From NCBI GenBank assembly GCA_963732155.1, contig CAVSYB010000015.1, positions 592,429 to 656,428 on the forward strand: 64,000 nucleotides of DNA, in the 5' to 3' direction. The DNA comes from Roseiarcus sp963732155. GTDB taxonomy: Bacteria > Pseudomonadota > Alphaproteobacteria > Rhizobiales > Beijerinckiaceae. The position numbers and the translations under genes were made by a program. Position 1 is the first letter of the stretch. Every line of letters begins with the position of its first letter. Under the pieces are notes generated by a model. It did no database searches and was not told the DNA's origin. It saw only the letters and a list, made by a program, of their open reading frames with translations. Shown piece after piece: positions 8,323 through 17,861 of this stretch.

Positions 8323-10461
8323 ATGGAGGCGGGCCATTTGGCGCGGGGGTCGGAGGAGGGCTTTGCGGACGTCTCCCGCCTGTTGGCGCCGCGCTCGGTC
8401 GCGGTGATCGGCGCTTCCGACCAGCCCGGCAATATCGGGGGCGCGGCGGTGCGCTTTTTCCGCAAGTTCGGCTCGCCCTGCGCCGTCTATCCGGTCAATC
8501 GCGCCCGGCGAAGCGTCGACGGCCGGCCGAGCTATGCGAGCGTCGCCGAGCTGCCGACGCCGACCGACCTCGCCATCCTCGCGGTGCCCGCCGCGGCGGT
8601 GGCTGGCGTGATCCGCGAATGCGCCGCCGCCGGCATACCGGCGGGCGTCGTATGGGCCGGCGGGTTCGTCGAGGGCGGCGCCGCCGGCGTGGCGCGACAG
8701 GAAGAACTGGCGGCGATCTGCCGGCAAACCGGCTTCGCGATGCTCGGGCCGAACTGCATCGGCGTCATCGACGCGCACCGGCCGGTCACCGCCAGCTTCG
8801 CCTCGATGCTGCTGGGGTTCGACCGGCTGCTGCCCGGCAATATCTCGATGGTCAGCCAGAGCGGCGGCCTGGCGACCATCGGCCTGGCGCTCGCGCAGCG
8901 ACAGGGCTGCGGCTTTCGCTACATGGTCAGCACCGGCAACGAGGCGGTTCTCGGCGCGGCGGACTTCATCAGGGCGTTCGTCGACGACCCCCGCACCAAG
9001 GTGATCGCCGCCTATCTCGAAGGCGTGCGCGACGGGGCGAAGTTTCGCCGCGCGCTGCTGGCGGCGCGCGCGGCGGGCAAGCCGGTGATCGTGCTGAAGG
9101 CCGGCGCCACCGCCGCCAGCGCGATCGCCGCGGCGGCTCACACCGGCGCGCTGGCCGGCGAAGGGCGGGTGTGGAGCGCGGTGTTGCGCGATGGCGCGGC
9201 GATCCCGGTCGATTCGCTGGAGGAGCTGCTGGACGTGGCGATGCAGCTCAGCAGCGCCGACCTGTCGAGGCTGCCGGCCGGGCGGGGCGTCGCCGCCATC
9301 ACCTTCGGCGGCGGCAGCGGGGTGCTGTCGGCCGACCAATGCGACCGCGCCGGCCTCGCCGTGCCGGCGCTGTCGCGGGAAACGCTGGCGGCGCTGGCCG
9401 GCGCGGCGCCGCCGCTGGCCTCGCTGCGCAACCCGGTCGACCTCACGCCGCAGACCTATCTCGATCGCCAATGGCTCGCCCATTTCCCGCGCGCGCTCGA
9501 CGCCATCGCCGCCGATCCGGCGGTCGGGACGCTGTTGTTGCAGCTCGGGCCGATGGCGAGCGGCGATCTTCAGATGGCGCAGATGGTCGCCGCCTTCCGG
9601 GCGCGCTGTCCCAAGCCGGTGGTGGCGGCCTGGCCGCTGATGGTCGAAGCGGCGGGCGACTATCTGCGATCGCAATCGATGCACGTCTTTCCCGAATATT
9701 CGCGCGCGGTGCGGGCGATCGGGCGGCTCGCCGGCTATGCCGAGGCGCTGCGGGCGCGGCGCAGCGCGGCGGCCCCGGCGGCGTTCGACTGGGCCGCCGA
9801 GCTGCCGGCCCCGCAGCGCGGCGCCGTCGTTTCGGAGCCCCGATGCCACGCGATCCTGGCGCGCGCCGGGCTTTGCGTCGCCGCCGGACGATTGGCGGTC
9901 TCCGCGGACGGCGCGGTGCTGGCGGCCCATGAAGTGGGCTTTCCCGTGGCGATGAAGGGAATCTCCGCTGCGGTGATCCATCGCGCCGCCGCCGGCCTGC
10001 TCGCGTTGTCGCTGAACAGCGATGAAGAGGTGCGGGCGAACTGGGCCGCGCTGCAGGCCCGCGCCGCGGCGCTTAAAATCGCGCTCGAGGGAATCTACGT
10101 CCAGCACATGGTCGACGGCGGGATCGAGCTGCTGGCGTCGGCGTTCCGCGACCCCGATTTCGGCGTGATGCTGTCGGTCGGGGCCGGCGGCGCACTGACC
10201 GAATTGATCGACGACGCGATTCTGGCGCCCGCGCCGCTCGACGAAGAGGCGGCGGCCGAGCTCCTGAACCGGCTGCGCGTGGTGCGCCGGGCCGGCGGCT
10301 TGCCCGGCGCCTCGAGCGCGCTGGCGCGCTTCGTTGCGCGCTTCTCGGCGGCGGCGGCGGCCGCGCCGTGGCGCCGCTTCGTGCTCGAGATCAATCCGGT
10401 CAAATGGGCGAGCGATCGGGTGGTCGCGGTCGACGGGCTGTTGATCATCGAGGAGCCCTGA
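8323..10461 (+). CDS. Acyl-CoA ligase (acetate--CoA ligase/ADP-forming superfamily)
   Basis: 712 residues. Domains in order: a CoA-binding Rossmann domain (residues about 15-115, VAVIGASDQPGNIGGAAVRF), succinyl-CoA-ligase-like domains (about 150-450, with SQSGGLATIGLALAQRQG near 185 and the catalytic-histidine loop AAAHTGALAGEG near 270), and a C-terminal ATP-grasp domain (about 490-705, GFPVAMKGISAAVIHR near 545). This order is that of single-chain NDP-forming acyl-CoA synthetases, which make acyl-CoA from acid, ATP and CoA. It probably activates the acid imported by the TRAP system. It is divergent from the LacI-type regulator and is followed after 35 bp by an NTF2-like gene. Confidence 0.9.
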   Translation: MEAGHLARGSEEGFADVSRLLAPRSVAVIGASDQPGNIGGAAVRFFRKFGSPCAVYPVNRARRSVDGRPSYASVAELPTPTDLAILAVPAAAVAGVIRECAAAGIPAGVVWAGGFVEGGAAGVARQEELAAICRQTGFAMLGPNCIGVIDAHRPVTASFASMLLGFDRLLPGNISMVSQSGGLATIGLALAQRQGCGFRYMVSTGNEAVLGAADFIRAFVDDPRTKVIAAYLEGVRDGAKFRRALLAARAAGKPVIVLKAGATAASAIAAAAHTGALAGEGRVWSAVLRDGAAIPVDSLEELLDVAMQLSSADLSRLPAGRGVAAITFGGGSGVLSADQCDRAGLAVPALSRETLAALAGAAPPLASLRNPVDLTPQTYLDRQWLAHFPRALDAIAADPAVGTLLLQLGPMASGDLQMAQMVAAFRARCPKPVVAAWPLMVEAAGDYLRSQSMHVFPEYSRAVRAIGRLAGYAEALRARRSAAAPAAFDWAAELPAPQRGAVVSEPRCHAILARAGLCVAAGRLAVSADGAVLAAHEVGFPVAMKGISAAVIHRAAAGLLALSLNSDEEVRANWAALQARAAALKIALEGIYVQHMVDGGIELLASAFRDPDFGVMLSVGAGGALTELIDDAILAPAPLDEEAAAELLNRLRVVRRAGGLPGASSALARFVARFSAAAAAAPWRRFVLEINPVKWASDRVVAVDGLLIIEEP

Positions 10462-10496
10462 CCGCGCGCCGCGGGCTTTGCGCTGAGGAGAGCGAA

Positions 10497-10919
10497 ATGG
10501 CGAGAGCGGCGATCGAGGACCGCGTGGCGATCGAAGACCTGTTCGTCCGCTATGCGGCCGCGCTCGATGCCGGCGACATCGACAGCGTGGCGGACTGCTT
10601 CGTCGAGGACGGCTGGCTCGACAGCCCGATCGTCGGGCGCCACCAGGGCCGGGCGGAGCTGCGCCGCTTCGCGGAGAAGACCGCCGAGGCGACCCGGCTG
10701 AGGGGCGCGCGGTTTCGCCATGTGGTGAGCAACCTGCGCGTCGAGGTCGAAGGCGACCGCGCCAGGGCGCGATGCTATCTGCTCGACTTCGTGACCATCG
10801 ACGGCGAATCGAAGCTGCTGTCGCCCGGCGAATACGACTGCGAGCTGGCGAGGCGCGGGGACGGCTGGCTGTTCGTCAGCCGGATCGTGCGCATGGACCG
10901 CCCGTTCTCCATCCCGTAG
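10497..10919 (+). CDS. SnoaL/NTF2-like protein (possible hydratase or isomerase)
   Basis: 140 residues from ATG 10497, preceded by GAGGAGAG. The pattern DRVAIEDLFVRYAAALDAGD at residues 8-27 followed by FVEDGWLDSP near 36 and a C-terminal FVSRIVRMDRPF strand is typical of the SnoaL-like NTF2 cone fold used by small-molecule isomerases, dehydratases and ring-modifying enzymes. It lies 35 bp after the acyl-CoA ligase and probably shares its promoter. A catalytic role in the same pathway is inferred from position only. Confidence 0.8.
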   Translation: MARAAIEDRVAIEDLFVRYAAALDAGDIDSVADCFVEDGWLDSPIVGRHQGRAELRRFAEKTAEATRLRGARFRHVVSNLRVEVEGDRARARCYLLDFVTIDGESKLLSPGEYDCELARRGDGWLFVSRIVRMDRPFSIP

Positions 10920-11540
10920 CGGCGGCCGACGTCGTCCCTCCCGGCGATGAAAATCAGGCGGGACGACTTCCGCGCCGCGTCATTCCGAACCGATCGCCGG
11001 CGGCCGCTCGCGCGGGCCCGGCCGCCCGACCTCCGGCGCGGCGCTCGACGCGATCGAATAGTCCGCGGGATCGTCGGGAAAGAGGCCGCGCGGTCCGATC
11101 GGCCGCCCGTTCGCCTTGGGGAGGTCGCCGCGCGCCTTGGCGATCCGCGCCGCCTCGGCGGCCAGCCAGGCTTGCGCGGGAAAGCGCGCCGCGCCGTCCG
11201 CGACGATCGCCGCGGCCTCGTTGTAGCGCCGCATCTGGCGCGCCGCTATCGAACCGATCTGATAGCCGGCGAGATTGTCGGGAAAGCGGCGGCGCAGTTC
11301 GGCGGCCAGCCGGATCGCTTCGTCGTCATCGCCGCGCGCCCGGGCCGCCCTCGCCGCCTCGGTCATCGGCCAGGCTTCGGCGGGGAAACGCCTGATCCCT
11401 TCGGCGATCAGCGCCGATGTTGCCGCCCCGCCTCGCCGGCGGAATCAACGGCGCCACAAGCGCCCATTCTTCGTCGGTCAAATCGCTCGGATAGCGCAGT
11501 CGGCCGCGATCGTAGCGACCGCGATTTTCGTTCGTCCACA
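10920..11540 (-). pseudogene. IS5-type transposase N-terminal fragment joined to a TPR-protein relic
   Basis: On the minus strand an open frame begins at ATG 11541 with a typical IS5-family (DUF4096) transposase N-terminus (LRYPSDLTDEEWALVAPLIPPARRGG). The homology stops near 11420. After a change of frame, the sequence from about 11430 down to 10980 encodes alanine-rich TPR-like repeats (RFPAEAWPMTEAARAARARGD, then RRYNEAAAIVADGAARFPAQ) with no start codon of their own. Both parts are incomplete. I read this as an old insertion or deletion event in a TPR-type gene. The exact breakpoint is uncertain. Confidence 0.6.
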
Positions 11541-11542
11541 CC

Positions 11543-11568
11543 GGCGGCCTCCCAAGAATCAGGCCGCC
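11543..11568. repeat. Hairpin at the outer side of the IS fragment
   Basis: GGCGGCCT and AGGCCGCC form a perfect 8-bp stem with a 10-base loop immediately upstream of the transposase fragment start. A second small inverted repeat, GAATCA-CAAA-TGATTC, follows at 11577-11592. They are probably subterminal sequences of the IS end. I did not identify the matching other end in the window. Confidence 0.45.
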
Positions 11569-11659
11569 TCCCTTGAATCACAAATGATTCCCTTGACTCG
11601 ATATGATTTCGGACGGGCTCTTGGGGCTTTGAAGCGCGGGCGCCCGTTCATCTGAGGAT

Positions 11660-12057
11660 TCCGGCCGGCGCCGGGAAAGGCCGCCGGCGTCCGGCGCGGA
11701 CCTCGTTTCGGCGCGGCCGCGTCAGTCACCGGCGCTCTCTCCAGGGTTTCAGCGCCCGGTCGATCGGCGTGCGGCCACAACGCGCGTTCGGCCCGGGAAG
11801 GATGGCGCTTTCACGCCGACTTCGCTCGCCGGCCCACGTGGCGGGTTTCCAGCCGTTTCCTTCAAATCGTCATTGTGGAGCGTCGTTCATCCGCGGCGTC
11901 ACTGATATCCGCTGTTTGCGTCATCCCCCGAGCGGCAAGGCGCTGGACCAATCGCGGCGCGCGCGCTTAGATGGAATCCGCCCCGCGCTGGCGCGCTCCC
12001 CTGCCCCCCGTTCGTGCGCGCCGCCTGCGGCAATGCCGACAAGAAGGGAGAGGAAGG
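11660..12057. other. Gene-poor stretch upstream of the ABC importer
   Basis: About 400 bases without a supportable gene. No clear sigma-70 promoter or hairpin was found by eye. A strong ribosome site, GGGAGAGGAAGG, sits directly before the substrate-binding protein start at 12058. The promoter of the ABC importer presumably lies here. Confidence 0.4.
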
Positions 12058-13671
12058 ATGTCATTGTCGTCGAAAGTGAGGCGGCTCGCCCTCGCAGCCG
12101 TTTGCGCGGCCGCGGCAATCGCATCGCTGACATTTGCGCCGGGCGTCGAGGCTAGGACCTTGCGCTTCGCCTTCCAGGGCGAATTGAAGTCCGTCGACCC
12201 CTATCAGATCAATGAGAGCTTCAGCCTGAGCGTCAACGCGGCCGTTTATGAAGGGCTGATCCGGCGCGGGCCGGATATGAAGATCGAACCCTGCCTCGCC
12301 ACGAGTTGGGAGCAGCTCGATCCGCTGCATTGGCGCTTCCACTTGCGCAAGGGCGTGAAATTTGACGAAGGCCAGGATTTCACGGCCGACGATGTCGTTT
12401 TCTCCGCTCAGCGCGTGCGCGGCCCGGGCTCCGACCTGAAAGGCCGCATTCCCGCCGACGCGCAAGTCGTGAAGGTCGACGACTATACCGTCGATTTCAT
12501 CCTGAAAACCCCTAATCCCCTGCTGATCAACGAGTGGGAAAGCTGGGGCATATTGTCCAGGAAATGGGCGGAGGAGCACGGCGCGACGGAAGCGACGGCG
12601 ATGAACGCCACGACGCCGCCTTATGCGGCGTTGCACGCCGACGGCACCGGGCCGTTCATCCTGGTCAGCCATGAGCCTGGCGTCAAAACGGTTTGGAGGC
12701 GGAACCCGGACTGGTGGGACAAGCCCAGGCACAATCTCGACGAGGTGATTTTCACGCCCATCGCCAACAGCGCGACGCGCGTTGCGGCGCTCCTTTCCGG
12801 CGAGATCGACTGGATGGACCCGGTGCCGCTCAACGATCAGGCGCGCGTCAACGCCAACCCGGACACCCAGGTCCTTTCAGGTCCCGAGATCCGCACCATT
12901 TTCCTCGGCATGGATCAGTCCCGTGACGAGCTTGGACATTCGAGCGTGAAGGGAAAGAATCCTTTCAAGGACGTGCGCGTCCGCAAAGCCTTCTACCAGG
13001 CGATCGACGAGGACGCGATCAACCGGAAAGTCATGCGCGGACAGGCGACCCCGTCGGCGCTGATGATCGCGCCCTCGATCTATTCCGAATCCAAGGACTT
13101 CAGGCGAATTCCCTTCGATCCGGACGCCTCGAGGAAACTACTCGCCGACGCTGGCTATCCCGACGGCTTCGAGGTGCAGATGGACTGCCCGAACGACCGG
13201 TATGTCAACGACGAGCAGATCTGCCAGGCGGTCGTCGGCATGCTTGCGAGGGTCGGCGTCAAGATCGACCTGAACGCCGAGCCAAAATCGAAGTTCTTTG
13301 CTTCAATCTCGGCCGCGGGCGGCTTCGATTCCTCGTTCTATTTGCTGGGCTGGACGCCAACAACGCTCGAGAGCTTCAACGTCTTCCAATACATCATGGG
13401 TTGCCGCGATCCCAAAACCAATTGGGGGGGCAACAATGTCGGCGACTACTGCAATCCCAGGGTCGACGCGCTCGCGAGACAGGCTTTGCAACAGGCGGAT
13501 GACAAGCAGCGCGACGACCTTTTCAAGCAGGCCTGGGAGGTCTCGCTGTTCGACGACGTCGCCTACATCCCGCTGCACCAGCAACCCCTGGCTTGGGGGG
13601 TGTCAAGGAAGACCCATGTGATCCAGCGGCCCGACAATTACTACGTCTTCGCGTGGGTGACGATGGATTGA
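12058..13671 (+). CDS. ABC transporter substrate-binding protein, family 5 (peptide/nickel type)
   Basis: 537 residues from ATG 12058. A signal peptide spans residues 1-33 (LALAAVCAAAAIASLTFAPG, then EA-R). The mature part is a family-5 binding protein: LRFAFQGELKSVDPYQIN at its start, YEGLIRRGPDMKIEPCLATS near residue 65, a WRFHLRKGVKFDEG strand near 95 and VRKAFYQAIDEDAINRKVMRG near 310. It delivers peptides or other small polar solutes to the two permeases downstream. It is the first gene of a five-gene plus-strand operon. The ligand cannot be assigned. Family-5 proteins bind oligopeptides, opines, nickel chelates or sugars. Confidence 0.92.
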   Translation: MSLSSKVRRLALAAVCAAAAIASLTFAPGVEARTLRFAFQGELKSVDPYQINESFSLSVNAAVYEGLIRRGPDMKIEPCLATSWEQLDPLHWRFHLRKGVKFDEGQDFTADDVVFSAQRVRGPGSDLKGRIPADAQVVKVDDYTVDFILKTPNPLLINEWESWGILSRKWAEEHGATEATAMNATTPPYAALHADGTGPFILVSHEPGVKTVWRRNPDWWDKPRHNLDEVIFTPIANSATRVAALLSGEIDWMDPVPLNDQARVNANPDTQVLSGPEIRTIFLGMDQSRDELGHSSVKGKNPFKDVRVRKAFYQAIDEDAINRKVMRGQATPSALMIAPSIYSESKDFRRIPFDPDASRKLLADAGYPDGFEVQMDCPNDRYVNDEQICQAVVGMLARVGVKIDLNAEPKSKFFASISAAGGFDSSFYLLGWTPTTLESFNVFQYIMGCRDPKTNWGGNNVGDYCNPRVDALARQALQQADDKQRDDLFKQAWEVSLFDDVAYIPLHQQPLAWGVSRKTHVIQRPDNYYVFAWVTMD

Positions 13672-13789
13672 TGCGGCCGGCGGCGCCGACCGCCCCGACC
13701 GCGTAGCAGCGCCCCATCGGGCGGGCGGAAATCAGGATTTGGCGCAGGTGAAACCGCGTGAGGGCTGTCCATTTGGGTAGGCGTTGGCC

Positions 13790-14776
13790 ATGATCGCCTT
13801 CATTGTTCGCCGCCTGCTCGCGTCCATCGGCGTGCTCATTGCGGTCGGGCTGATCGCCTTCGTGATGTTTCGTTATGTCGGCGATCCGGTCAATCAGATG
13901 GTCGGGATCGAAACGTCGGCGGCCGAGCGCGAGCAACTGCGTCAACAGCTTGGCCTCAATGAACCGGTCATCCTCCAGGCGCTGCGCTTTCTGGCCAACG
14001 CCGCGCATTTCGATTTCGGCACATCGTACCAATTCAAACAGCCGGTCTCCGGCATGATCGCCGCGCGCCTGCCGGCGACGCTCGAGCTGGCGCTCGTGGC
14101 GTCGATCCTGTCCTTGGTCGCCGGCGTGCCGCTGGGCGTCCACGCGGCCCTGCGGCGCGACAGCGCGCTCGCCAAACTGTTTCAGGCGCTGTCCCTCGTC
14201 GGAATCTCCCTGCCAACGTTCCTGACCGGCATCCTGCTCATCTACCTCTTCGCGGTCGTCTTGCACTGGCTGCCGTCGTTCGGACGCGGCGATGTCGTGC
14301 GAATCGGGTCCTGGTGGACGACTGGACTTCTCACCGTCTCCGGCCTGAAGTCCCTGATCATGCCGGCGACGACGCTGGCTCTGTTCCAAATGACGCTGAT
14401 CATGCGGTTGGTGCGCGCTGAAATGCTGGAAGTGCTGCGCGCCGACTATATCCGGTTCGCGCGCGCGCGCGGTCTCTCCGAGCGCGCCGTTCATTTTCAC
14501 CACGCTCTGAAGAACACGCTCGTTCCGGTGATCACTGTCGTCGGGTTGCAACTCGGCTCGATCATAGCGTTCTCGATCATCACCGAGACCGTGTTCTCCT
14601 GGCCCGGGATGGGCCAGCTTTTCCTGCAATCGATCCAGAATGTCGATATTCCAATCATGGCGGCCTATCTCTTGTTCATCGCCTTCCTGTTCGTCGTCAT
14701 CAATCTGGTTGTCGATATCCTGTATGTTGCGGTCGATCCGCGCCTTCGCGCCACCGTCCACGGGGCGGCGGGTTGA
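13790..14776 (+). CDS. ABC transporter permease (DppB/OppB type)
   Basis: 328 residues from ATG 13790 (a TTG at 13784 is an alternative). Six membrane segments are expected, with the first at MIAFIVRRLLASIGVLIAVG. The binding-protein-dependent permease loop appears as YIRFARARGLSERAVHFHHA around residue 225, with the conserved alanine and glycine contacting the ATPases. It pairs with the permease encoded 1 bp downstream. The gap to the binding-protein gene is 118 bp. Confidence 0.92.
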   Translation: MIAFIVRRLLASIGVLIAVGLIAFVMFRYVGDPVNQMVGIETSAAEREQLRQQLGLNEPVILQALRFLANAAHFDFGTSYQFKQPVSGMIAARLPATLELALVASILSLVAGVPLGVHAALRRDSALAKLFQALSLVGISLPTFLTGILLIYLFAVVLHWLPSFGRGDVVRIGSWWTTGLLTVSGLKSLIMPATTLALFQMTLIMRLVRAEMLEVLRADYIRFARARGLSERAVHFHHALKNTLVPVITVVGLQLGSIIAFSIITETVFSWPGMGQLFLQSIQNVDIPIMAAYLLFIAFLFVVINLVVDILYVAVDPRLRATVHGAAG

Positions 14777-14777
14777 C

Positions 14778-15737
14778 ATGGCCGAGGCCGCCGTCAAACC
14801 GGGCAGCAGCGAGACCGGCCCGCCGCCGTCAATCGTCGAGCGCTTCAGAGAAAGCGACCTCACGGCGAGTTTCTTCTCCTCGAAGACGACGGTCGCGGCG
14901 GGCGTCCTCACTTCAGCCCTGTTGCTTGCGGCGGTGTTCGCGCCATGGATCGCTCCGACCGATCCGTTCAATCCCGCGGCGAATTTCCTCACTGATTCGC
15001 TCACGCCTCCGCGCTTCTTCGCCGGCGGCGATCCGCGCTTTCTGTTCGGGACCGACGATCAGGGCCGGGACATGTGGTCGGCCATCCTCTACGGGCTTCG
15101 GGTCTCGCTCCTGATCGGCGTCCTCAGCGTGACTCTCGCAGGAGCGATCGGCGTCACGCTCGGTCTGATCGCCGGCTATGCCGGCGGTTGGATCGACGCC
15201 GTCATCATGCGCTTCGCAGACGTGCAGCTCACCTTTCCTGCAATATTAATCGCCCTGCTCCTGGACGGCGTCGCCCATGCCATGCTGAAGAACGTGAATC
15301 GCGAGGAAACCGCGTTTGGCGTTCTCGTCGTCTCCATAGGGCTTTCCTTCTGGGTGCAATACGCGCGCACCGTCCGCGGCTCCACCATGGTGGAAAAGAA
15401 TCGCGACTACGTCCAGGCGGCGCGACTCATCGGTTTGTCGCCGGCGGCGATCCTCGTTCGTCACATCCTGCCGAACGTGATGGGGCCGGTGCTGGTGATC
15501 GCGACGATCAATCTCGCTCTCGCCATCATCACCGAGGCTACCCTGTCTTTCCTTGGCGTTGGCCTGCCGCCGACCCAGCCTTCGCTCGGAACCTTGATTC
15601 GAATCGGCCAGAACTTCCTGTTTTCCGGCGAATGGTGGATTGTCACGTTTCCGAGCCTGATGCTTGCGATCCTCGTTCTCGCGGTGAATCTCCTGGGCGA
15701 CTGGTTGCGTGACGCGCTCAATCCAAGGCTGAAATGA
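14778..15737 (+). CDS. ABC transporter permease (DppC/OppC type)
   Basis: 319 residues. It has the N-terminal OppC-type helix (TTVAAGVLTSALLLAAVFAP), the segment LFGTDDQGRDMWSAILYGLR typical of DppC/OppC near residue 95, and the EAA-like coupling loop YVQAARLIGLSPAAILVRHI near residue 215. It forms a heterodimeric channel with the preceding permease. It starts right after the previous stop and overlaps the ATPase gene by 4 bp (ATGA), showing translational coupling. Confidence 0.92.
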   Translation: MAEAAVKPGSSETGPPPSIVERFRESDLTASFFSSKTTVAAGVLTSALLLAAVFAPWIAPTDPFNPAANFLTDSLTPPRFFAGGDPRFLFGTDDQGRDMWSAILYGLRVSLLIGVLSVTLAGAIGVTLGLIAGYAGGWIDAVIMRFADVQLTFPAILIALLLDGVAHAMLKNVNREETAFGVLVVSIGLSFWVQYARTVRGSTMVEKNRDYVQAARLIGLSPAAILVRHILPNVMGPVLVIATINLALAIITEATLSFLGVGLPPTQPSLGTLIRIGQNFLFSGEWWIVTFPSLMLAILVLAVNLLGDWLRDALNPRLK

Positions 15738-16735
15738 CGGCCCCGCTTCTCTCGGTCCGGGACTTGCGCGTCGAATTCGCCACGCGGAGGGGCCCGCTGG
15801 TCGCGCTCGACGGGGTGTCATTCGACCTCGCGCCCGGAGAAATTCTTGGCGTCGTCGGAGAATCAGGCGCGGGCAAATCGCTGACCGGACTCGCCATTGT
15901 CGGTCTGCTCGATCCGCCCGGCCATGTCGCCGGCGGAGAAATCAGGCTCAACGGTCAGCGCATCGACAATCTGCCGCTGACGGAAATGCGCAAAATCCGC
16001 GGTCGTCGCATCGGCATGGTCTTCCAGGATCCGCTCACCAGCCTCAATCCGCTGCTGCGTGTCGGCGATCACCTCGTCGAGACGATCCTGACGCATACAT
16101 CGCTGACGCCGAAGCAGGCTCGAGAACGAGCGATCGCCTTGCTCGCCGAGGTTGGCGTTCCCGCCGCCGGGGAGCGCATCCACGGCTATCCGCACGAATT
16201 CTCCGGGGGCATGAGGCAACGCGTCGTCATCGCGTTGGCCTTGTGCGCGGAGCCCTCTCTGGTCATCGCCGACGAACCGACGACCGCTCTCGACGTTTCC
16301 GTGCAGGCGCAGATCATCGCGGTTCTGAAGAAGATGGCGCGCGTTCACCGCGCCGCGGTGATGCTCATCACCCACGATATGGGGGTGATCGCCGAGACGG
16401 CTGACCGCGTGGCCGTCATGTATGCCGGCCGCATTTGTGAAATCGGCAAGGTCGGCGAGGTCGTGCGCGAACCGCTCCACCCCTACGCCAGGGGGCTGAT
16501 GGCCGCGATCCCGACGCTCGAAAGCCGCGTCGAGCGCCTCGCGCAGATACCAGGCTCGATGCCGCGCCTGTCGGCGATTCCCCGCGGCTGCGCCTTCAAC
16601 CCGCGTTGCCCGGCGGCTTTCGACCGCTGTCGGATCGAGCGCCCGCCGCTGTTGGAGCTTAGCGACAGAGCCGCGGCATGCTGGCTCTACGACAGCGGCG
16701 AGGCGCCGGTCCGGGCGACAGGGATTCGATCGTGA
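15734..16735 (+). CDS. ABC transporter ATP-binding protein (DppD/OppD type)
   Basis: 333 residues. Walker A is GESGAGKS near residue 40, the ABC signature FSGGMRQR near 156, Walker B LVIADEPTTALD near 176 and the H-loop ITHDMG near 213. The C-terminal oligopeptide-transporter extension with Cys residues (GCAFNPRCPAAFDRC) is present, as in ATPases that bind an Fe-S cluster or metal there. It energises uptake with the second ATPase. It overlaps the permease gene by 4 bp. Confidence 0.93.
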   Translation: MTAPLLSVRDLRVEFATRRGPLVALDGVSFDLAPGEILGVVGESGAGKSLTGLAIVGLLDPPGHVAGGEIRLNGQRIDNLPLTEMRKIRGRRIGMVFQDPLTSLNPLLRVGDHLVETILTHTSLTPKQARERAIALLAEVGVPAAGERIHGYPHEFSGGMRQRVVIALALCAEPSLVIADEPTTALDVSVQAQIIAVLKKMARVHRAAVMLITHDMGVIAETADRVAVMYAGRICEIGKVGEVVREPLHPYARGLMAAIPTLESRVERLAQIPGSMPRLSAIPRGCAFNPRCPAAFDRCRIERPPLLELSDRAAACWLYDSGEAPVRATGIRS

Positions 16736-16826
16736 CGCGGTCGACGCGCTGGCCGGACGCATCGGCGCTCGCGCTCTTCCGACTTGGCGGGCATGGCAGG
16801 GGTAAGGCTCCTGCCGAAGCGCCCGG

Positions 16827-17861
16827 ATGAGCCCGGCTCCGCAACTCGTCGTGGTCCGCGGCCTCAAGCGCGCCTTCGATGTTTCGAAACCGTGGATCTC
16901 GCGTCTGATCGATGGCGAGCCGCGCCGCCGGCTCAGAGCGGTCGACGGCGTCGATTTCACAATCAATCGCGGCGAAACTTTCGGCATCGTCGGCGAATCC
17001 GGTTCCGGCAAGTCGACGCTCGCGCGCATGGTGGTGGGGTTGCTGCGCCCCAGCGCCGGTGAAGTGCTTATCGAGGGCGTCGACATGACTGCGAGCGGCA
17101 ATTCGCTTGCGCGACGCGATATTCGGCGGCGGATGCAAATGATCTTCCAGGATCCGTACGGCTCGCTGAACCCCCGCTGGCGCGTCGGCGACATCGTGGG
17201 CGAGCCGGTTTTCATGTTCGGCCTCGGCGGCGGCGAAACACCCGGCCCTGCGAAGGCTCCGACCAAGGCTGAGGTCACGGCCCGCGTCGGCGAGCTGCTG
17301 CGTCTGGTTGGTCTCGATCCCGCCGACGGGCGCAAATATCCGCACGAGTTCTCAGGCGGCCAGCGTCAGCGCGTCGCCATCGCTCGCGCGCTCGCCTCGA
17401 ACCCCGACTTCATTGTCTGCGACGAGCCCACCTCGGCCCTGGATGTTTCGATCCAGGCGCAAATCCTCAACCTGATGCGCGACTTGCAGGGGAAGTTCGG
17501 CCTCACCTATCTCATCATTACCCATAACGTCGCCGTCGTCCGCAATATGGCGACGCGGGTTGGCGTCATGTATCTCGGCCAACTCGTAGAGATCGCAACG
17601 ACTGACGAGCTGTTCGCCCGACCGCGCCATCCCTATACGCGCATGCTGCTCGACGCCGTGCCCGACCTCACGATGAGCGGCCGCGCGCGCACGCCCGTCG
17701 GCGGCGAGGCGCCGAACCCGATCGATCCGCCGCCGGGCTGCCCCTTCCACCCGCGATGTCCCAAAGCGGATGACCGTTGCAAGATCGAGACGCCGGCCCT
17801 CAGCGATAATGTCGCCTGTCATTTCGCCCATACCGATGCGAACTGGCTTGGGCGGTCGTGA
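16827..17861 (+). CDS. ABC transporter ATP-binding protein (DppF/OppF type)
   Basis: 344 residues. Walker A GESGSGKS near residue 57, Q-loop MIFQDPYGSLNPRWRVGD near 110, signature FSGGQRQRVAIARAL near 176 and Walker B FIVCDEPTSALD near 195 are all intact. The C-terminal OppF-type extension ends in GCPFHPRCPKADDRC. It is separated from the first ATPase by 91 bp, which contain no gene. It completes a standard SBP-permease-permease-ATPase-ATPase importer. Confidence 0.93.
   Translation: MSPAPQLVVVRGLKRAFDVSKPWISRLIDGEPRRRLRAVDGVDFTINRGETFGIVGESGSGKSTLARMVVGLLRPSAGEVLIEGVDMTASGNSLARRDIRRRMQMIFQDPYGSLNPRWRVGDIVGEPVFMFGLGGGETPGPAKAPTKAEVTARVGELLRLVGLDPADGRKYPHEFSGGQRQRVAIARALASNPDFIVCDEPTSALDVSIQAQILNLMRDLQGKFGLTYLIITHNVAVVRNMATRVGVMYLGQLVEIATTDELFARPRHPYTRMLLDAVPDLTMSGRARTPVGGEAPNPIDPPPGCPFHPRCPKADDRCKIETPALSDNVACHFAHTDANWLGRS

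Noticed and set aside
6735..9932. A very long plus-strand frame across the TRAP, regulator and ligase genes
   Set aside because: It crosses several real genes on both strands and has a composition of Arg, Gln and Ala expected from antisense reading.
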